A DNA stretch of 64,000 bases from Euborellia annulipes (Eukaryota > Arthropoda > Insecta > Dermaptera > Anisolabididae), in contig JAKCPI010005089.1 in the NCBI GenBank assembly GCA_023213315.1, forward strand, positions 124,001 to 188,000, read 5' to 3'. Under the pieces are notes generated by a model, which ran no database searches, was not told where the DNA came from, and saw only the letters and a program-made list of their open reading frames with translations. Below, piece after piece: positions 1-10,678 of this stretch (positions are counted from its first letter, which is position 1; the number at the start of each line of letters is the position of its first letter). Made by a program: the position numbers and the translations under genes.

Positions 1-92
1 AAAAATATACATGTGTTATATTAAATGTATAAAAAATAAACCAACGATATTTTTGTAAGGTGAAATGTTAAACTTCATATTAATGATGCTCT

Positions 93-131
93 GAAGATGG
101 TCCTAAACAGGACCGAAACGTCAGCAGTGAG
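93..131 (+). repeat. Foldback module with CTGAAGA...GACCGAAACGT core
   Basis: A short stem (GGTCCT / AGGACC) is flanked by CTGAAGA on the left and GAAACGTC on the right. The same arrangement occurs in the large foldbacks at 45424-45849 and 61084-61427. It resembles the catalytic core of hammerhead ribozymes carried by Penelope-like elements, but here the core has one change (CTGAAGA for CTGATGA). The ribozyme reading is inference. Confidence 0.4.
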
Positions 132-175
132 GGGAAATAAGAGAAATTACACAATAAAAAATATTACTTTTTCTT

Positions 176-736
176 ATTCTACTACAGTTATTTTTTAGAT
201 CCTCTTTAAAATGTATATTCTCATTTTGCCCTCAAAATTATTTGAGGCACACTTTACTCTTGTACAGCTAGCGCCACAATTAAGTCCCACCTGGGAGCTA
301 GAGCCTTGAGTATATGGTAGGCTATATAGTGAAATAATTTTAATGACCGAAAAGGTAAAAATAAAATCTGGTACAGATGATTTTATTTTACCTTTTATAC
401 CATAGATAAAATCATCTGTACCAGATTTTATTTTACCTTTTCGGTCATTAAAATTATTTCACTATATACCTTATACTATATCATATACTCAAGGCTCTAG
501 CTCCCAGATGGGGACATAATTGTTGCGCTCACTGTACTTCATAGGAAAGATAAAATAAATTGTTGCCATGGTAATAAAATATAAATATATGAATTTTATA
601 TCGTGAATTCTAATGTACCTTACTGTCGGAAACTAAATATACATCGATACAAAGAATCTGGTGTGGCAACACCACTTTCAATTACCGAAGGTAAGAGAAA
701 GTTATGTCCTTTTCGATCGGTCACACCAGATTTTTA
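176..736 (-). repeat. R1 interspersed repeat, partial copy, interrupted by a MITE
   Basis: Reverse-oriented copy of the family seen most fully at 62886-63730. Its high-coordinate end is the family's imperfect palindrome beginning AATCTGGTGTG and ending CACACCAGATT (about 654-736). It is split by the TA-flanked element at 265-534. The paralogue at 1128-1627 shows the same sequence without that insertion. Confidence 0.65.
265..534. mobile_element. Tc1/mariner-type foldback MITE with TA target duplication
   Basis: A 270-bp element whose ends are inverted copies of CAGTGAGCGCCACAATTAAG, with long inner arms containing TCTGGTACAGATGATTTTAT-like sequence. TA flanks it at 263-264 and 535-536. The paralogous R1 copy near 1410 reads straight through (CTTTACTCTTGTACTTCA), which is an empty site with a single TA. 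No transposase is present, so it would need one supplied in trans. Confidence 0.8.
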
Positions 737-1127
737 GTAATAAATTTATTTTTTACACGTATTTTTTTAGATTTCCGAGTCCTTGAATCGAGTGGTGAAA
801 CTTGTAAATTTATATCGATGTTTATTTAGGTTATAGTGGGTTTATCAATAGAGAAATTACTAATTACATATTTTACTCTTTGACAAATAATAGTATGAGG
901 AATTACGTGAGGTGAATTTAAATGAAAGTGAGCCAGCATACGAAATGAACTTATTACCTTAACATATTAACCAAATATAAATAAATATGTATCTATTTAT
1001 TTTTTCAAAGCTTCAACGACAAATAGAATTGTGGTAGCAGGGAGACCGCCCCCGCTATCTCAGTCAAAAGATTTTCTGTTTATTGAGTGAATTTCTAAAG
1101 GAAGCAATGGATCAGTGCAAACTATTA

Positions 1128-1627
1128 GAAAGAATTGTCAAAAATTCGATTTCGAGATTTTGATGGAAATATAAGTTTTGAGGTATGCTGGCCTGTGTGT
1201 CTGTTCAAATAAAGCAAGAAGGAAATGATCTGAAATTTTATATTTAAGTAAGGACTTCAAGCTTTTGGACAAAATCGGTCTAAGAGTTCTAGTACTTTAC
1301 TAATGTATTTTTTCAGTTTATTTCGATTTACTCAAAATTTGCTATAACGATTTTGATTAAAATTCATAAATCAATTATATGTATATTCTCCTATTTTCAA
1401 AGCCCACTTTACTCTTGTACTTCACAAGAAAGATGGGAGAAATACAATTGCCATGGTAATAAAATATAACTATTTTTCTGTTTATAAATTTTACATCCTA
1501 AATTCTTATATAGAGCCGGAAACTAAAATATATGTCCAAACAAAAAATCTGGTGTACCAAGCACGGAACACAACTCGAACGTAAGAGAAAGTTGTGTGCT
1601 ATGCGATCGGTTACACCAGATTTTTTA
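1128..1627 (-). repeat. R1 interspersed repeat, partial copy
   Basis: Reverse-oriented R1 copy. Its terminal palindrome lies at about 1541-1627 (AATCTGGTGTACC ... GGTTACACCAGATT). The body includes the family's AAGCTTTTGGACAAAATCGG and GTACTTTACT segments. It aligns with 176-736 and lacks the MITE found there. Confidence 0.65.
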
Positions 1628-1836
1628 TCTACTTTTTTATGATTCATGTAAAAGAACATTTTTAAATAATCTTGTTTTAGTCATAGATATTTTGGGAAAG
1701 AAATAATCCGTTATTTTTAATTAATCATATTCATCTACTCTCTTTTATTTCCATATATAAATAGAGTTTCGAATAAAAAATACAGCAGCTCCCATAATGG
1801 GGCCTCCCATGAGCTCTAGGGCAAACAGGAGAGAAA

Positions 1837-1922
1837 AATTTATTGTCAAGTGAAGATTCTGCAATACGCAGACGATATTTGCGTCAATTTGCATAGATAT
1901 AGATTAAAATTGGATATATTTT
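1837..1922 (+). pseudogene. Non-LTR reverse transcriptase fragment with YADD box
   Basis: A short open stretch reads KILQYADDICVNLHR. YADD is the catalytic aspartate box of reverse transcriptases, and the preceding ILQ is typical of LINE ORF2. The frame closes after roughly 28 codons and no other RT motif is recognisable on either side. This is therefore a small dead scrap, probably of a Jockey/CR1-like or RTE-like element. Confidence 0.55.
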
Positions 1923-2505
1923 GAGCTGATATTTGCTATGCATGGCACACAGGTTAACCATTTGACTTTTAAATGCAAGAAGATGGATAAATCGAATGCA
2001 TCCTTTTAATTTTTCTTACCTATATATGTAATATATAGTGAGAAAATATTGCGATCATGTCAAAGAAATGTGTAGGAAATACACGTTTTAAGGTCCCCTG
2101 AATCCAAAATTACGTGCTCGAAGACACACATCTCAAACCCAACCGACCTCTGGCACCCCCGTGAAGTTACATTATTTTCTATCTTTGACTCCTCTTCCTT
2201 CTTTTGTCTCTAGCTAGTGAACTAATCCTTATTTCTGTCTCCACCCGGCTCTTTTTATCCAACCTCTTTTATGCTAGGGAGGATGCCCTAGTTTGAGGAG
2301 GGAATCTCTCAGCACCGGCTCCTTTCGAAGAATGCATCACTCAGAGGGAACCTTCTTTACGTCCCTTCCACAGGACGGGATGTCACAGCAACTCCCTCTC
2401 CTCGTAGAGTTGCCAGGGGGCTATTGTGGTGAGATCCAATATTCCAATCCAGTGCTTGCTTAAGGATTTGTTTACATTAAATAAATATTTTTATTTAATG
2501 AAAAA
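1923..2505. other. Gene-free stretch, moderately GC-rich in the middle, unassigned
   Basis: No gene is supported. The part at about 2090-2430 is richer in GC than its surroundings and contains no long open frame. It may be the body of a decayed retroelement belonging to the SINE-like head that follows, but I cannot place it in a family. Confidence 0.3.
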
Positions 2506-2580
2506 TCCCGCACGCCCAGGGTTTGAACAGGGATCTTCTTTGTAGAAGCCGACAACGCCCTAGCTCGCTACACTACCCTT
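2506..2580 (-). repeat. tRNA-derived SINE head
   Basis: Read on the minus strand, GGGTAGTGTAGCGAGCTAGG resembles a Pol III A box, and CTGTTCAAACCCTGGG contains a B box (GTTCAAACC) about 40 nt downstream. The arms do not pair as a full tRNA. A retroposed tRNA-like promoter is the best reading. Confidence 0.45.
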
Positions 2581-3181
2581 AAAATACCATTGAAATACAC
2601 AGAGCATATGGAAATTTTGAATCAATTGACTTCTTTACTTATGAAACAAAAGTGGTCAAATTAACTAAGATGCTTTGGGAAACTAAATTTATCTTCAATA
2701 GATGATCTTCCTATAGGGTGCTATGTTCATTAAAATTTTGTTTGGTCCGCTTCAGTTATTGTTAATAAGGCGCTAAACGGTCAATTGCTTAAATTTGCAA
2801 CTTTGATAACAAAGAGACAAACATTAAATAATAATCATTATAGTAAATAAAAGTTTTAAAATATTTATTCATAAACAATTGTAATATTATCAGGTAAATA
2901 AATTTGAATTTTCCTGGTAAGGAAGTATAATAGTAATATGCAAGTCTAATGAATCTTTTTTTAATTTTGTTTATCTAAGCTAATATGTAAGAAGAAATAA
3001 AAAAAATCATAAATCATTAAAAGATATATGCATATCATTCACCGAAACATCTTTTTATATTAAATTTTTTTACGCGAATTGGGAAATCAAAAATAATTTT
3101 TTAAGCGATTTTTATTAATTTTTACCAACCAGAAGTATAAGTGAATTTTTTTTTTTTTTTTTTTTTTAAGTTGAACTTCTT

Positions 3182-3356
3182 TATAGCCCGCGACCGGTGG
3201 TTCGTAGAGAAGACATTAGCTTCTCGTGCCTAAGGTCCAGGGTTCGCTTCCCGTCCCAAGCGAGAAAAATTTATTTTATTTGAATTGGCTACCAATCATT
3301 TGAAATTAAATAGGGATGGTGTCTATATGGCCATAGATGCCGAAAAAAACTTAAAC
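3182..3356 (+). repeat. tRNA-derived SINE (family S1)
   Basis: It begins AGCCCGCGACCGGTGGTTCG and carries the B box GGGTTCGCTTCCC, then AAGCGAGAAAAATTTATTT, and ends at the GATGCCGAAAAA motif. Other copies in this window lie at 27058-27192 and 41326-41493, both reversed, with a fragment at 55395-55470. The shared head and tail across copies define the family. Confidence 0.7.
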
Positions 3357-3397
3357 AAATTTAAAAAAAACCTGGTGTGACTTGTCAAATTTACATG

Positions 3398-3857
3398 CAA
3401 ATTTCCATAGGTCTATGGAAGGAAGAGCCGGAAAAAATGAATTTGAAAAATCTGAAATACTACATCAATAAAGTCTGCTTTAAACAATTTTCAGGGCAAA
3501 ATGAGAATATGCATTTTAAAGAGGATCTAAAAAAATAATTCTATGAATTTTAATCAAAATCGTTAGAGAAGGTTTTGAGAAAATAAAAAAAAAACCGAAA
3601 AAGTACTTCAGTAAAGTACTAGTACTTTTTGGCCGATTATGCTCAAAAGCTTTTTTTGACTGTCCGGGAGGATACCAAACTTAAATAGAAATTTTCAATG
3701 CAGTAGCTCAATTCCTTCATGCTTAAAATCGTTACACTCAGGGGACCTCAAAACATGTATAGGCCTATTCATCAAAATCTCGACATCGAATTTTTGTCAT
3801 GATCGCAATACTTTCTCTGTATATATTACATATATAGGTAAGAGAAAGTACAAGTAA
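3398..3857 (+). repeat. R1 interspersed repeat, 5'-truncated copy
   Basis: It contains the R1 segments GGAAGAGCCGGAAAA, AAAGTACTTCAGTAAAGTAC and GGGGACCTCAAAACATGTAT, and the terminal TATATAGGTAAGAGAAAGTA. The left-end palindrome is missing. Confidence 0.6.
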
Positions 3858-4726
3858 AAAAATATTTATACACGGAAGCAAGTTCATTTTCTGCCCCTCA
3901 AAGTGTTACGATCCCCTCCACTCTAGCGAGGGAGGATTCTCCCACGTGAGCAGAAATTTGGGTTTTCTCATCAACAATGGAGCAGGTAGTTCTTTTTAGT
4001 GATAACTATCTCTCGAGTGAAAACGGTTTGGTTAAAAATTATTTATTAAAAAACTTCCACTTTCCCCTCTTCTAGGGATTTAATCTCGATAATGTTATGT
4101 TCACACTTTATCTTATCCTTTTTTTTTATTTGTAATTTTTAATCAATAAGAAACTAAAGAGGCTAATTTAATGAATGAAAAGTAACTTTCGTTTAGTGTT
4201 GTTTTTTTTTTTTTTAATGATTGCCTCTAATTATGCTTGGGCGCGACTTGGTCATCAGTAGGTGTGGATTCTCATCTAGACTCATTGACCTCTGATCCCC
4301 GTTGCTCATGCGTCATTCCTTTAGTTTCCACACATTATATATATCTAACTTGTTGTGAATTTGTGCATAAGGGTCAACTTAAATATAAATTAAGTTCGAT
4401 CAAAGAATTTCGCTAAGAGTTTAAACAGAAAAAAGAAGAATTTCCTCAAGAACTTGAAATTTTTAAGAGATCTTCTTCTGAAGCCCATCTCAAAATTTAT
4501 TTTGACTTTCCAATCCATCAAATGAATAAAATAATGCCCCTCCCTGAAACTAAATAGGTTTAAGATAATGCTACAAATGTAGGTCATTGGTTCGTAATGC
4601 TCTTAATGCTCTACACAAATAAAGTCATCAAGTCAAAATAAAAAAAAAGATATGACCAGAGCCTAAGTCAAGGATGATATGGGTTCAAACACCTCTCTCT
4701 TCCCCTTCGAAATCACCAATAAATAA

Positions 4727-5373
4727 AAATCTGGTGTGATTAACGCACAGCACAGGATTTTCTATTACATTCGTTAATCGAAAGTTGTGTACTGTGCTGT
4801 CACACCAGATTTTTTGTTACATGTATTTAGTTTCCCGCAGCATCTTAGTCCCAAACTTGACCACTTGCGTTTCATAAGTAAAAAATTGTCAATTGATTCA
4901 AAATTTCCATAGGCGATGTGTATTTCAATTGTATTTTAAATGATGACTTGTTGAAATAAACTATGATTATTTTTCAAAATTTTAATCTCATATTTGGATA
5001 TTTTATACACAATAGAGAACCCTAAATAAATACAAAATTTTATAAGAATTGGAAAAAAAAATTTTAAATGTGTAAAAAGTTTCAAAGGGAACCAACCCCC
5101 TTTTGAATGGAAATTTACATGCAAATCCCCATAGGGATAAAACATTGGCTCTATGGAAGGAAGAGCCGGAAAATAAATTTGAAAAAACTGAAATACTACA
5201 TTAGTAAAGTGTACTTCAAACAATTTTCACGAAAAATTTTACTGATATACTTTTTAAAGAGCATCTAAAAAATAGTTTGAGCCAATTTTGAGAAATTTGA
5301 AAAAACCTGAAAAAGTACATCAGTAAAGTACTATTACTTTTTGGCCGATTTTGTTCAAAAGCTTATTTTAACT
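4727..5373 (+). repeat. R1 interspersed repeat, 3'-truncated copy
   Basis: It starts with the family palindrome (AAAAATCTGGTGTGATTAAC ... GTGCTGTCACACCAGATTTT), continues through TTGACCACTTGCG, AGAGCCGGAAAATAAATTTG and GAAAAAGTACATCAGTAAAG, and stops after TTGTTCAAAAGCTTATTTTA. The frames within it are shadows and code for nothing recognisable. Confidence 0.65.
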
Positions 5374-5454
5374 GCCCAGAAGCGTTTCAATTAAGAAAAT
5401 TCCGTGATAATAATAATAATGGCGACCTTGAGAAAATCCAGTGCGGCTTGTTAC

Positions 5455-5555
5455 ACGACCTGAAGGGATAAGGCTGGCATAAAAGGAGGGGAAGAAAATC
5501 CAACCTTAGCTTGGGTAATTCGAGGTCGCTATCCACAAACTCATAAGATATGAGG
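5455..5555 (+). repeat. Short dispersed repeat (GGTCGCCATCCACGTA family)
   Basis: A diverged copy of a sequence also found at about 57785-57845 and 60541-60598. Its core is AGCTTGGGTAATTCGAGGTC, followed by an ATCCACAAACTCA stretch. One copy (60.5 kb) sits beside a LINE-like microsatellite end, so this may be the 3' part of a LINE. Confidence 0.4.
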
Positions 5556-5574
5556 ATAAGAATAAGAATATTCA

Positions 5575-6174
5575 AGTGACTGCGAATAAATTTATGATAA
5601 TTCTACTCTAGCATAAAAGATTTGTTAGTATTATTATTTTTTTAATTGTATGTTAAGAAAATACATATATTTATAAGTATTATGAAATAACATTAAAGTG
5701 AAGAAGAAGAAAGCTTAGCGCATATATAGTATAAAGTTAGAGATTATTTTAATTGTCATTAAAAGAAAGCTCTCTCTGTCATATGCGATATTCAATCCTT
5801 TAGAAATTAAATACAAAGTTTTATCTATGAGCACCAGACACTTAATCTCATTAAATGACACCAAGAATGAGTTTAATAGGGATAGAATTGCATATCTGCT
5901 TCTCTTTATATTGTGAAATTCTTGGATTTATTTAGAGTAAAAATTTCAACTGTAACATTTTTATTTAAAATCGAATTTCAAACAATTTTTATCTTTTTTA
6001 AATTAGTCTAATGAAAATTTAAAATATAAATTTTTTTACAAAATTAATAAAACAATTCGACGTTTCGATTACTAATTCTCTTTTATAATTGGTTGTATCT
6101 TTATTTATCACACTCAAAAGACACAGATGTCTTTAAACAGAAATATTGTATTTATTTGTATTAAATTTACTTGG
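5575..6174. other. Gene-free AT-rich stretch
   Basis: I see only AT-rich sequence with homopolymer runs and no convincing coding frame, element end or tRNA-like signal. Confidence 0.4.
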
Positions 6175-6338
6175 GCGCAATGAAGGTCCCAAGAGACTGA
6201 GGCAAAATAAAATTTTGTTCAGTTTATATACTCGTAGATATATTTTGAAATATTTTATTTAGAATAATATAAAATTAAAAAAAAAAATCAGAGCCTTTGG
6301 GGTGGCAAATGCCCCCCCCCCCCCCAATTGATGCCAAT
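6175..6338 (-). repeat. Degraded hAT-type MITE fragment
   Basis: It shares AATCAGAGCC, the GGCAAATGCCCCC tract and the TATATACTCGTA segment with the intact elements at 11867-12140 and 51700-51932. The right end survives only as ATTGATGCCA and the left terminus is lost. Confidence 0.5.
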
Positions 6339-6927
6339 TATACACAATAGAGAATTCTAAATAAATACAAAATTTCATAATTGGAAAAAATTTTTTAAAT
6401 GTGTAATTCGTTCCAAAGGAACCCCCTATTGAATCGAAATTTACATGCAAATCCCCATAGGTATTTAACATTGGCTCTATGGAAGGAGGAGCCAAAAATG
6501 AATTTGAAAAATATGTAATACTACATCAGTAAAGTGTACTTTAAATAATTTTCACAAAAAATTTCACTGATAATTTTTAAAGAGTATCTAAAAAATGGTT
6601 GTTTTATGAATTTTAATCAAAATCGTTTGAGCCAATTTTGAGAAAAACAAATAAAACTGAAAAAGTACTTCAGTAAAGTACTAGTACTTTTTGGTCGATT
6701 TTGTTCAAAAGCTTATTTTAACTAGTAAAATTTCAAATTTATTGCTCATTTCATTCATGCTTAAAAATGTCCACACACACAGACAGACACACAGACCAAT
6801 TTGCGGGAGTCACTTTTTTGGACTTAGGGGACCTCAAAACATGCATATCTATCTCGACATAGATTTTTGAACATAATCGCAATATTTTCTCTCTATATAT
6901 TACATATATAGGTAAGAGAAAGTAAAA
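6339..6927 (+). repeat. R1 interspersed repeat, 5'-truncated copy
   Basis: It begins inside R1 at TACACAATAGAGAATTC, passes through GGAGGAGCCAAAAATGAAT and a CACACAGACAGACACACAGA run, and ends TATATTACATATATAGGTAA followed by GAGAAAGTAAAA. This copy preserves the 3' end of the family well. Confidence 0.65.
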
Positions 6928-7855
6928 ATTAATTTCATATAACTTAAAACTTTACTTGAAGAATTTTAACTTCTTTTATAGTAATTTCATATGAAAATCA
7001 TTTAGAGAATAAAAAAATCTTTGGTTTTCTCTTCCATACTCCCCCCCCCCCTTCTCGCACTTCCTGGCTTCTAGGACATGACTTTATGGTCTTTCATTTA
7101 AAGAAAATATTTGCATTAACAATAAAACGATCTTACTTAATGCTAAACAGATGTGTCCCTTTAAAAAATCATAACTCCTCCCCCCTCTCTTCGCAGGAGT
7201 AAATCATGATTGCGATACTTGTTATAATTAATTAAGCGTTTAAAGATACCTTTGTGCCAAAATAATAAGTAAATAAATTATAAATATCATATTTTGGTAT
7301 TAATAATTCACAAAAACAGAAGAACTTTGTTATATTATTTTGTTATTGTATAATATTAAGAAAAAAAGATGTTTTTTGGAAACTTTTTGAAATATTCTTT
7401 AATTGGTGAGATAAAATTTTAAATTATATTTCAAATTTGGTTGGGACAAATAATATATTTTCCAACCAGTTTGTTTAAAAAAAAAAAAAAAAAAATTAAT
7501 TCTATGAAAAAGTAAATAAATAGTTTAAAATAAGTTATTTTTAATGAATATTAAAAAAAAAAAATATGAATATTTATAATTTTATAATGCGACACGGCTT
7601 TTTTAGTTTTTTCTAACTTTTCTCTAACGATTTTGAATTAGATGATTTTGAAAATTATTTATTCTTATCTCTCCAAAAAATGTTTGCGAACCACTTAATA
7701 TTAATTTTGCACCTTTTTAAGTGAATTTTCTCATAAAGTACTCTAACGATTTTCATAATAAATTAGTAAAACTTTAAGCATATTAAACATTTTCTATCTC
7801 AATTTGAGAAGATACAGAAAATATATTGCATATTCAGTTCACATGAGTCGGAGCA
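6928..7855. other. Gene-free AT-rich stretch
   Basis: AT-rich sequence with poly-C (about 7043) and poly-A (about 7479) tracts. No coding frame or transposon terminus could be supported. Confidence 0.4.
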
Positions 7856-7859
7856 AATG

Positions 7860-7902
7860 CACAGTAATTGAAAACGACTGCAGAATAAGCAGTCGAAACG
7901 TT
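7860..7902 (+). repeat. Foldback module with AGTCGAAACGTT core
   Basis: A small stem (GACTGC / GCAGTC) is followed by GAAACGTTGTA, similar to the modules at 93, 45.7 kb, 61.3 kb and 62.3 kb. It abuts the truncated TA-type MITE that follows, and its right-hand sequence replaces that MITE's terminus. Confidence 0.35.
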
Positions 7903-7904
7903 GT

Positions 7905-8129
7905 ACAATTAAGTCCCCACCTGGTATCTAGAGCCTTAAGTATATAGTCTAGTACTTTATATGGTATATAGTGAAATAATTTTAAATTTGAAAAGGTAAA
8001 ATAAAATTATCTGTACCAGATTTTATTCTACCTTTTCGGTCATTAAAATTATTTCAATATATACCATATACTATACAATATACTTAAGGCTCTAGATACC
8101 AGATGGGGACTTAATTGTGGCGCTCACTG
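7905..8129. mobile_element. Tc1/mariner-type foldback MITE, left end truncated
   Basis: Second copy of the family at 265-534. The right end TTAATTGTGGCGCTCACTG is intact and followed by TA. The left end lacks the first dozen terminal bases and starts at CAATTAAGTCCCCACCTGG. The inner arms again carry the CTGTACCAGATTTTATTCTA segment. Confidence 0.65.
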
Positions 8130-8310
8130 TACAGTATTTATTTTTAATAAATAATTAATAACAAAATGTGGTCTATAATTAAAAACTTCCATAATAATAA
8201 AATATATTGTCATGGTAAAAATGTTAATATTTTGAAAATGTATGTTTAAAAAGCAAAAGAGACAATTTATTTATTTGTTTTATATTTAAAAATATTGTCC
8301 TCAGACTAAA

Positions 8311-8345
8311 AAAATCTGGTGTGACATAACTTTCTCTTATCTAAG
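8311..8345 (+). repeat. R1 palindrome fragment
   Basis: AAAAAAATCTGGTGTGACAT followed by AACTTTCTCTTATC matches the left half of the R1 terminal palindrome. The rest is missing. Confidence 0.5.
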
Positions 8346-8514
8346 TGGGTAAGATTTGATTTAATAGAGTTTTTGAGAGATTATTTTGACTGGTGTCTGG
8401 AAACAGACTCCTCGGCTAGAGATCCCGAGGTTAACCCCCCGGATCTATTGAACTATATACTCACAAAAAAGTTTATGACTTGTCAAGTCCGTTTCTTCTG
8501 TAATTGCCCATGGA

Positions 8515-8694
8515 GGAGCTTCAATAGTTTATTTAACCATTTTTTCATTACATCTAGCAGGAATTTCTTCTATTTTAGGGGCTATTAATTTTATTACAAC
8601 AGTAATAAATATACGACCTTAGTGTTTAAAATTAGAACGCGTGCCTTTATTTGTATGATCTGTAGCTATTACGGCATTATTATTATTAATAAGT
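8515..8694 (+). pseudogene. cox1: Nuclear copy of mitochondrial cox1 (numt fragment)
   Basis: Read with the invertebrate mitochondrial code (ATA = Met, TGA = Trp), this stretch gives a continuous cytochrome c oxidase subunit I segment. It includes [18 protein letters not shown], then FITTVMNMRP, and after one TAG, LERVPLFVWSVAITALLLL. These are the conserved helix and loop residues of the haem-copper oxidase core. The TAG replaces a normally coding position, and the segment covers only about 60 of more than 500 residues. It sits just inside the putative first intron of the cotransporter gene, whose exon ends at 8887. It is a dead nuclear insertion and not an expressed gene. Family assignment is near certain; the species of origin cannot be fixed by eye. 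Confidence 0.88.
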
Positions 8695-8886
8695 AAACTG
8701 GCTGAACTTCTTTGTCGAAAGGTGAATGGACAAAATAAGTTCAAGGATTACAAATCAATCATTTTATCGGCAAATGAATAATTTCTTATTTGAGATTGGT
8801 AAGTTAACTTTGAATATTAAAAAGTATATAAAATAAAATGGTAAAAATTGTGGTAATTTGAATGAGTGGTCGTTGGCTCGTCTTAC

Positions 8887-9288
8887 CTTAACTTGAGGCC
8901 CTGGGGCGTTATGAAGTTCATCAAGTGTTGGTCGATAAGCAGCCTGTATTGACATGACATTTCGGTAATTGTCAAGTCTAGGAAGAGCTTCTCGAGTTAA
9001 ATGTCGAAACGATTTGGCATATTTAGTATCGTACGTGGGTCCATCTCGGCTGTCATAATCATCATCGCTGTCACTACGGTCATCACTCTCATCATCCAAA
9101 TTACCATTAAGTGTGATGGTTGTTGATTTGCCATCGTTTTTTCGAAGTGGTTGGCCTTCTTCATTATTATCGCCAACTTTATTTACTTGGAATCTGGTTC
9201 TTCTTCCCATATTTCCAAGTTCAATACCCCACGAATCACGCCGTTCATGTTTCTCATCAGGAGATGTTGGATTTGTTGAAGAACTCAT
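8887..9288 (-). CDS. SLC12 cation-chloride cotransporter (Na-K-Cl type), first coding exon
   Basis: The exon encodes residues 1-134 from the ATG at 9288-9286 and ends exactly in frame at a splice donor (AAG|GTAAGA, GT at 8886-8885). Residues 1-85 are hydrophilic and acidic with a SDSDDDYDS run, typical of the cytosolic N-terminus. Residues about 86-128 include SFRHLTREALPRLDNYRNV and IQAAYRPTLDELHN, which closely match the regulatory block before the first membrane helix in insect and vertebrate Na-K-Cl cotransporters. In vertebrate NKCC proteins this region holds threonines phosphorylated by the WNK/SPAK kinases. The membrane-spanning exons would lie at lower coordinates or outside the window; I could not find them. 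The longer open frame past 8887 is intron. The protein would move Na+, K+ and Cl- across the plasma membrane. Placement as NKCC rather than a related SLC12 member is inference from this block. Confidence 0.85.
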
Positions 9289-9570
9289 TTTTTTTTATTA
9301 CTATTATAAATGTATTTAAAAAAAATAAAACTAAAACAAAGTAAAAAAAAAAGTTATAAGATTTATAGAAATAAAAGAGTAAAATTTTAGTAATGAATGA
9401 TACTTACAAAAAAAAATTCGTTATAATTTCGAAGTTTAAATTAAAGGCAGTCTGGCAAATTATAATGTTGCTTAAAATTTTCGAGTATACTCATGTTATG
9501 CCAAAATAAATAAGAACCAAATGAATGTTATTTATGTGAAAGAAAATAGAATTGTGAGTTATACTCGAAA

Positions 9571-9790
9571 CGTTTACAGCAACAGCACGGCCAACACTGA
9601 AAAGACTCACTTGGACTGCCTGACTTGGATCTTGCTTGCCTCATTGGGCGCTGCGAGTGTAAGCGTGGTAAGCGATCGTGCTGCACTCTATCTGAGAGTC
9701 TTTATATTTGCCAGGTGCAGCGGCTCCCTTTCCTTTACTATTTCTCCCTCTCACTCACTCCCATTCATTCTCCCTCTCTCCCTCTCTTTT
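9571..9790 (-). promoter_or_regulatory. Probable promoter and 5' UTR exon of the SLC12 gene
   Basis: Upstream of the ATG the sequence turns GC-richer. On the minus strand a purine run of GAGAG motifs (about 9735-9790) precedes a TATA-like box CAAATATAAAG (TATAAA at 9706-9701). Further downstream is a possible donor CAA|GTGAGT with GT at 9610-9609, matched by a pyrimidine-rich TTTGTTTTAG acceptor before the ATG. This arrangement suggests a short noncoding first exon spliced to the coding exon. GAGA sites upstream of a TATA box are common in arthropod promoters. The start site is not determined. Confidence 0.45.
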
Positions 9791-10202
9791 TTTTAGGCTC
9801 TCTTCTTTATACTGACTACGGACCCACCAAACAGCTGTCTCCTTATACACAAACATCACATTTTTTTCTATTTATATAAAATTTATATAAACAAGATATT
9901 ATTTTCAATATTTTCCTTATACCCAAAATTTAATTGGTTTGTTACAATAATTGTTTTAATCAATGACGGATCCCACTCTCCAAAATTACTCATTTTACTT
10001 TAGAAATGAAAAAAATAAATAAATAAATCTAAAATAAAAGATTAAATTAAAAATCATTTTAAAATTCCCACTTATAATGCTGTTCATTCCACCACTGATT
10101 TTAATATTATTTTTCTATTAAAATAGCGCAACTACGAGAGTTCACCCCCTCCAACCTTCTCCCTCCCAGGTGAGGGCATAGGGTCTTTTCATCAAACCTG
10201 GT

Positions 10203-10372
10203 TGCGTCAAATCACAAAACCAAGGTCACAAACCCTTAAGGTAGACTTTGGCTTGAGCGGACGGAAGACAGCGGATGCGTCCTGGATGCGTCCGCCCTCC
10301 CCATTGACGTCATACTTTACCACCGTGTCCGTCGAGTGTCTTTCGCTTTGGCGGACAGAATTGAGCGTCAAT
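10203..10372. other. GC-richer patch, probable transposon remnant
   Basis: About 170 bp of GC-richer DNA contains internal complementarity (GCGGACGG / GCGTCCGCC) and a CRE-like TGACGTCA. The start AGACTTTGGC and the isolated AAAGTCCGTTTCCACTAGCG at about 11822 look like ends of one short element family. No open reading frame is convincing. Confidence 0.3.
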
Positions 10373-10678
10373 ATAATTATATTTATTTATTATAATCTTT
10401 ATAGAATTTATTACATTTTTCTTGGGATTTTGTTTACTAAATATTATATTGAATATGCTATAGTTAAAAAAAATTGATGTGATTCCAGCAGAAATAAAAC
10501 AGCCAACTTACTATATCCTGCGCTGAGAATAGGGTGGCTGAAATATTTACAAAATATAGTGTATATATTGTAGATTCTCGATAATTTAAAATCCAAAAGT
10601 CTAGAAAAAAATCGAGTTTTTGAATTATCAAGTAATTTGAATTAAAGGAAAAAAATTCAAATTATTAAGAGTTTTTAT

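Noticed and set aside
8764..8886. Continuation of the cotransporter frame beyond 8887
   Set aside because: The frame is open but loses family similarity exactly at a strong donor (AAG|GTAAGA), so it is intron read-through.
9113..9344. Two plus-strand frames opposite the cotransporter exon
   Set aside because: They are antisense shadows of the real coding exon.
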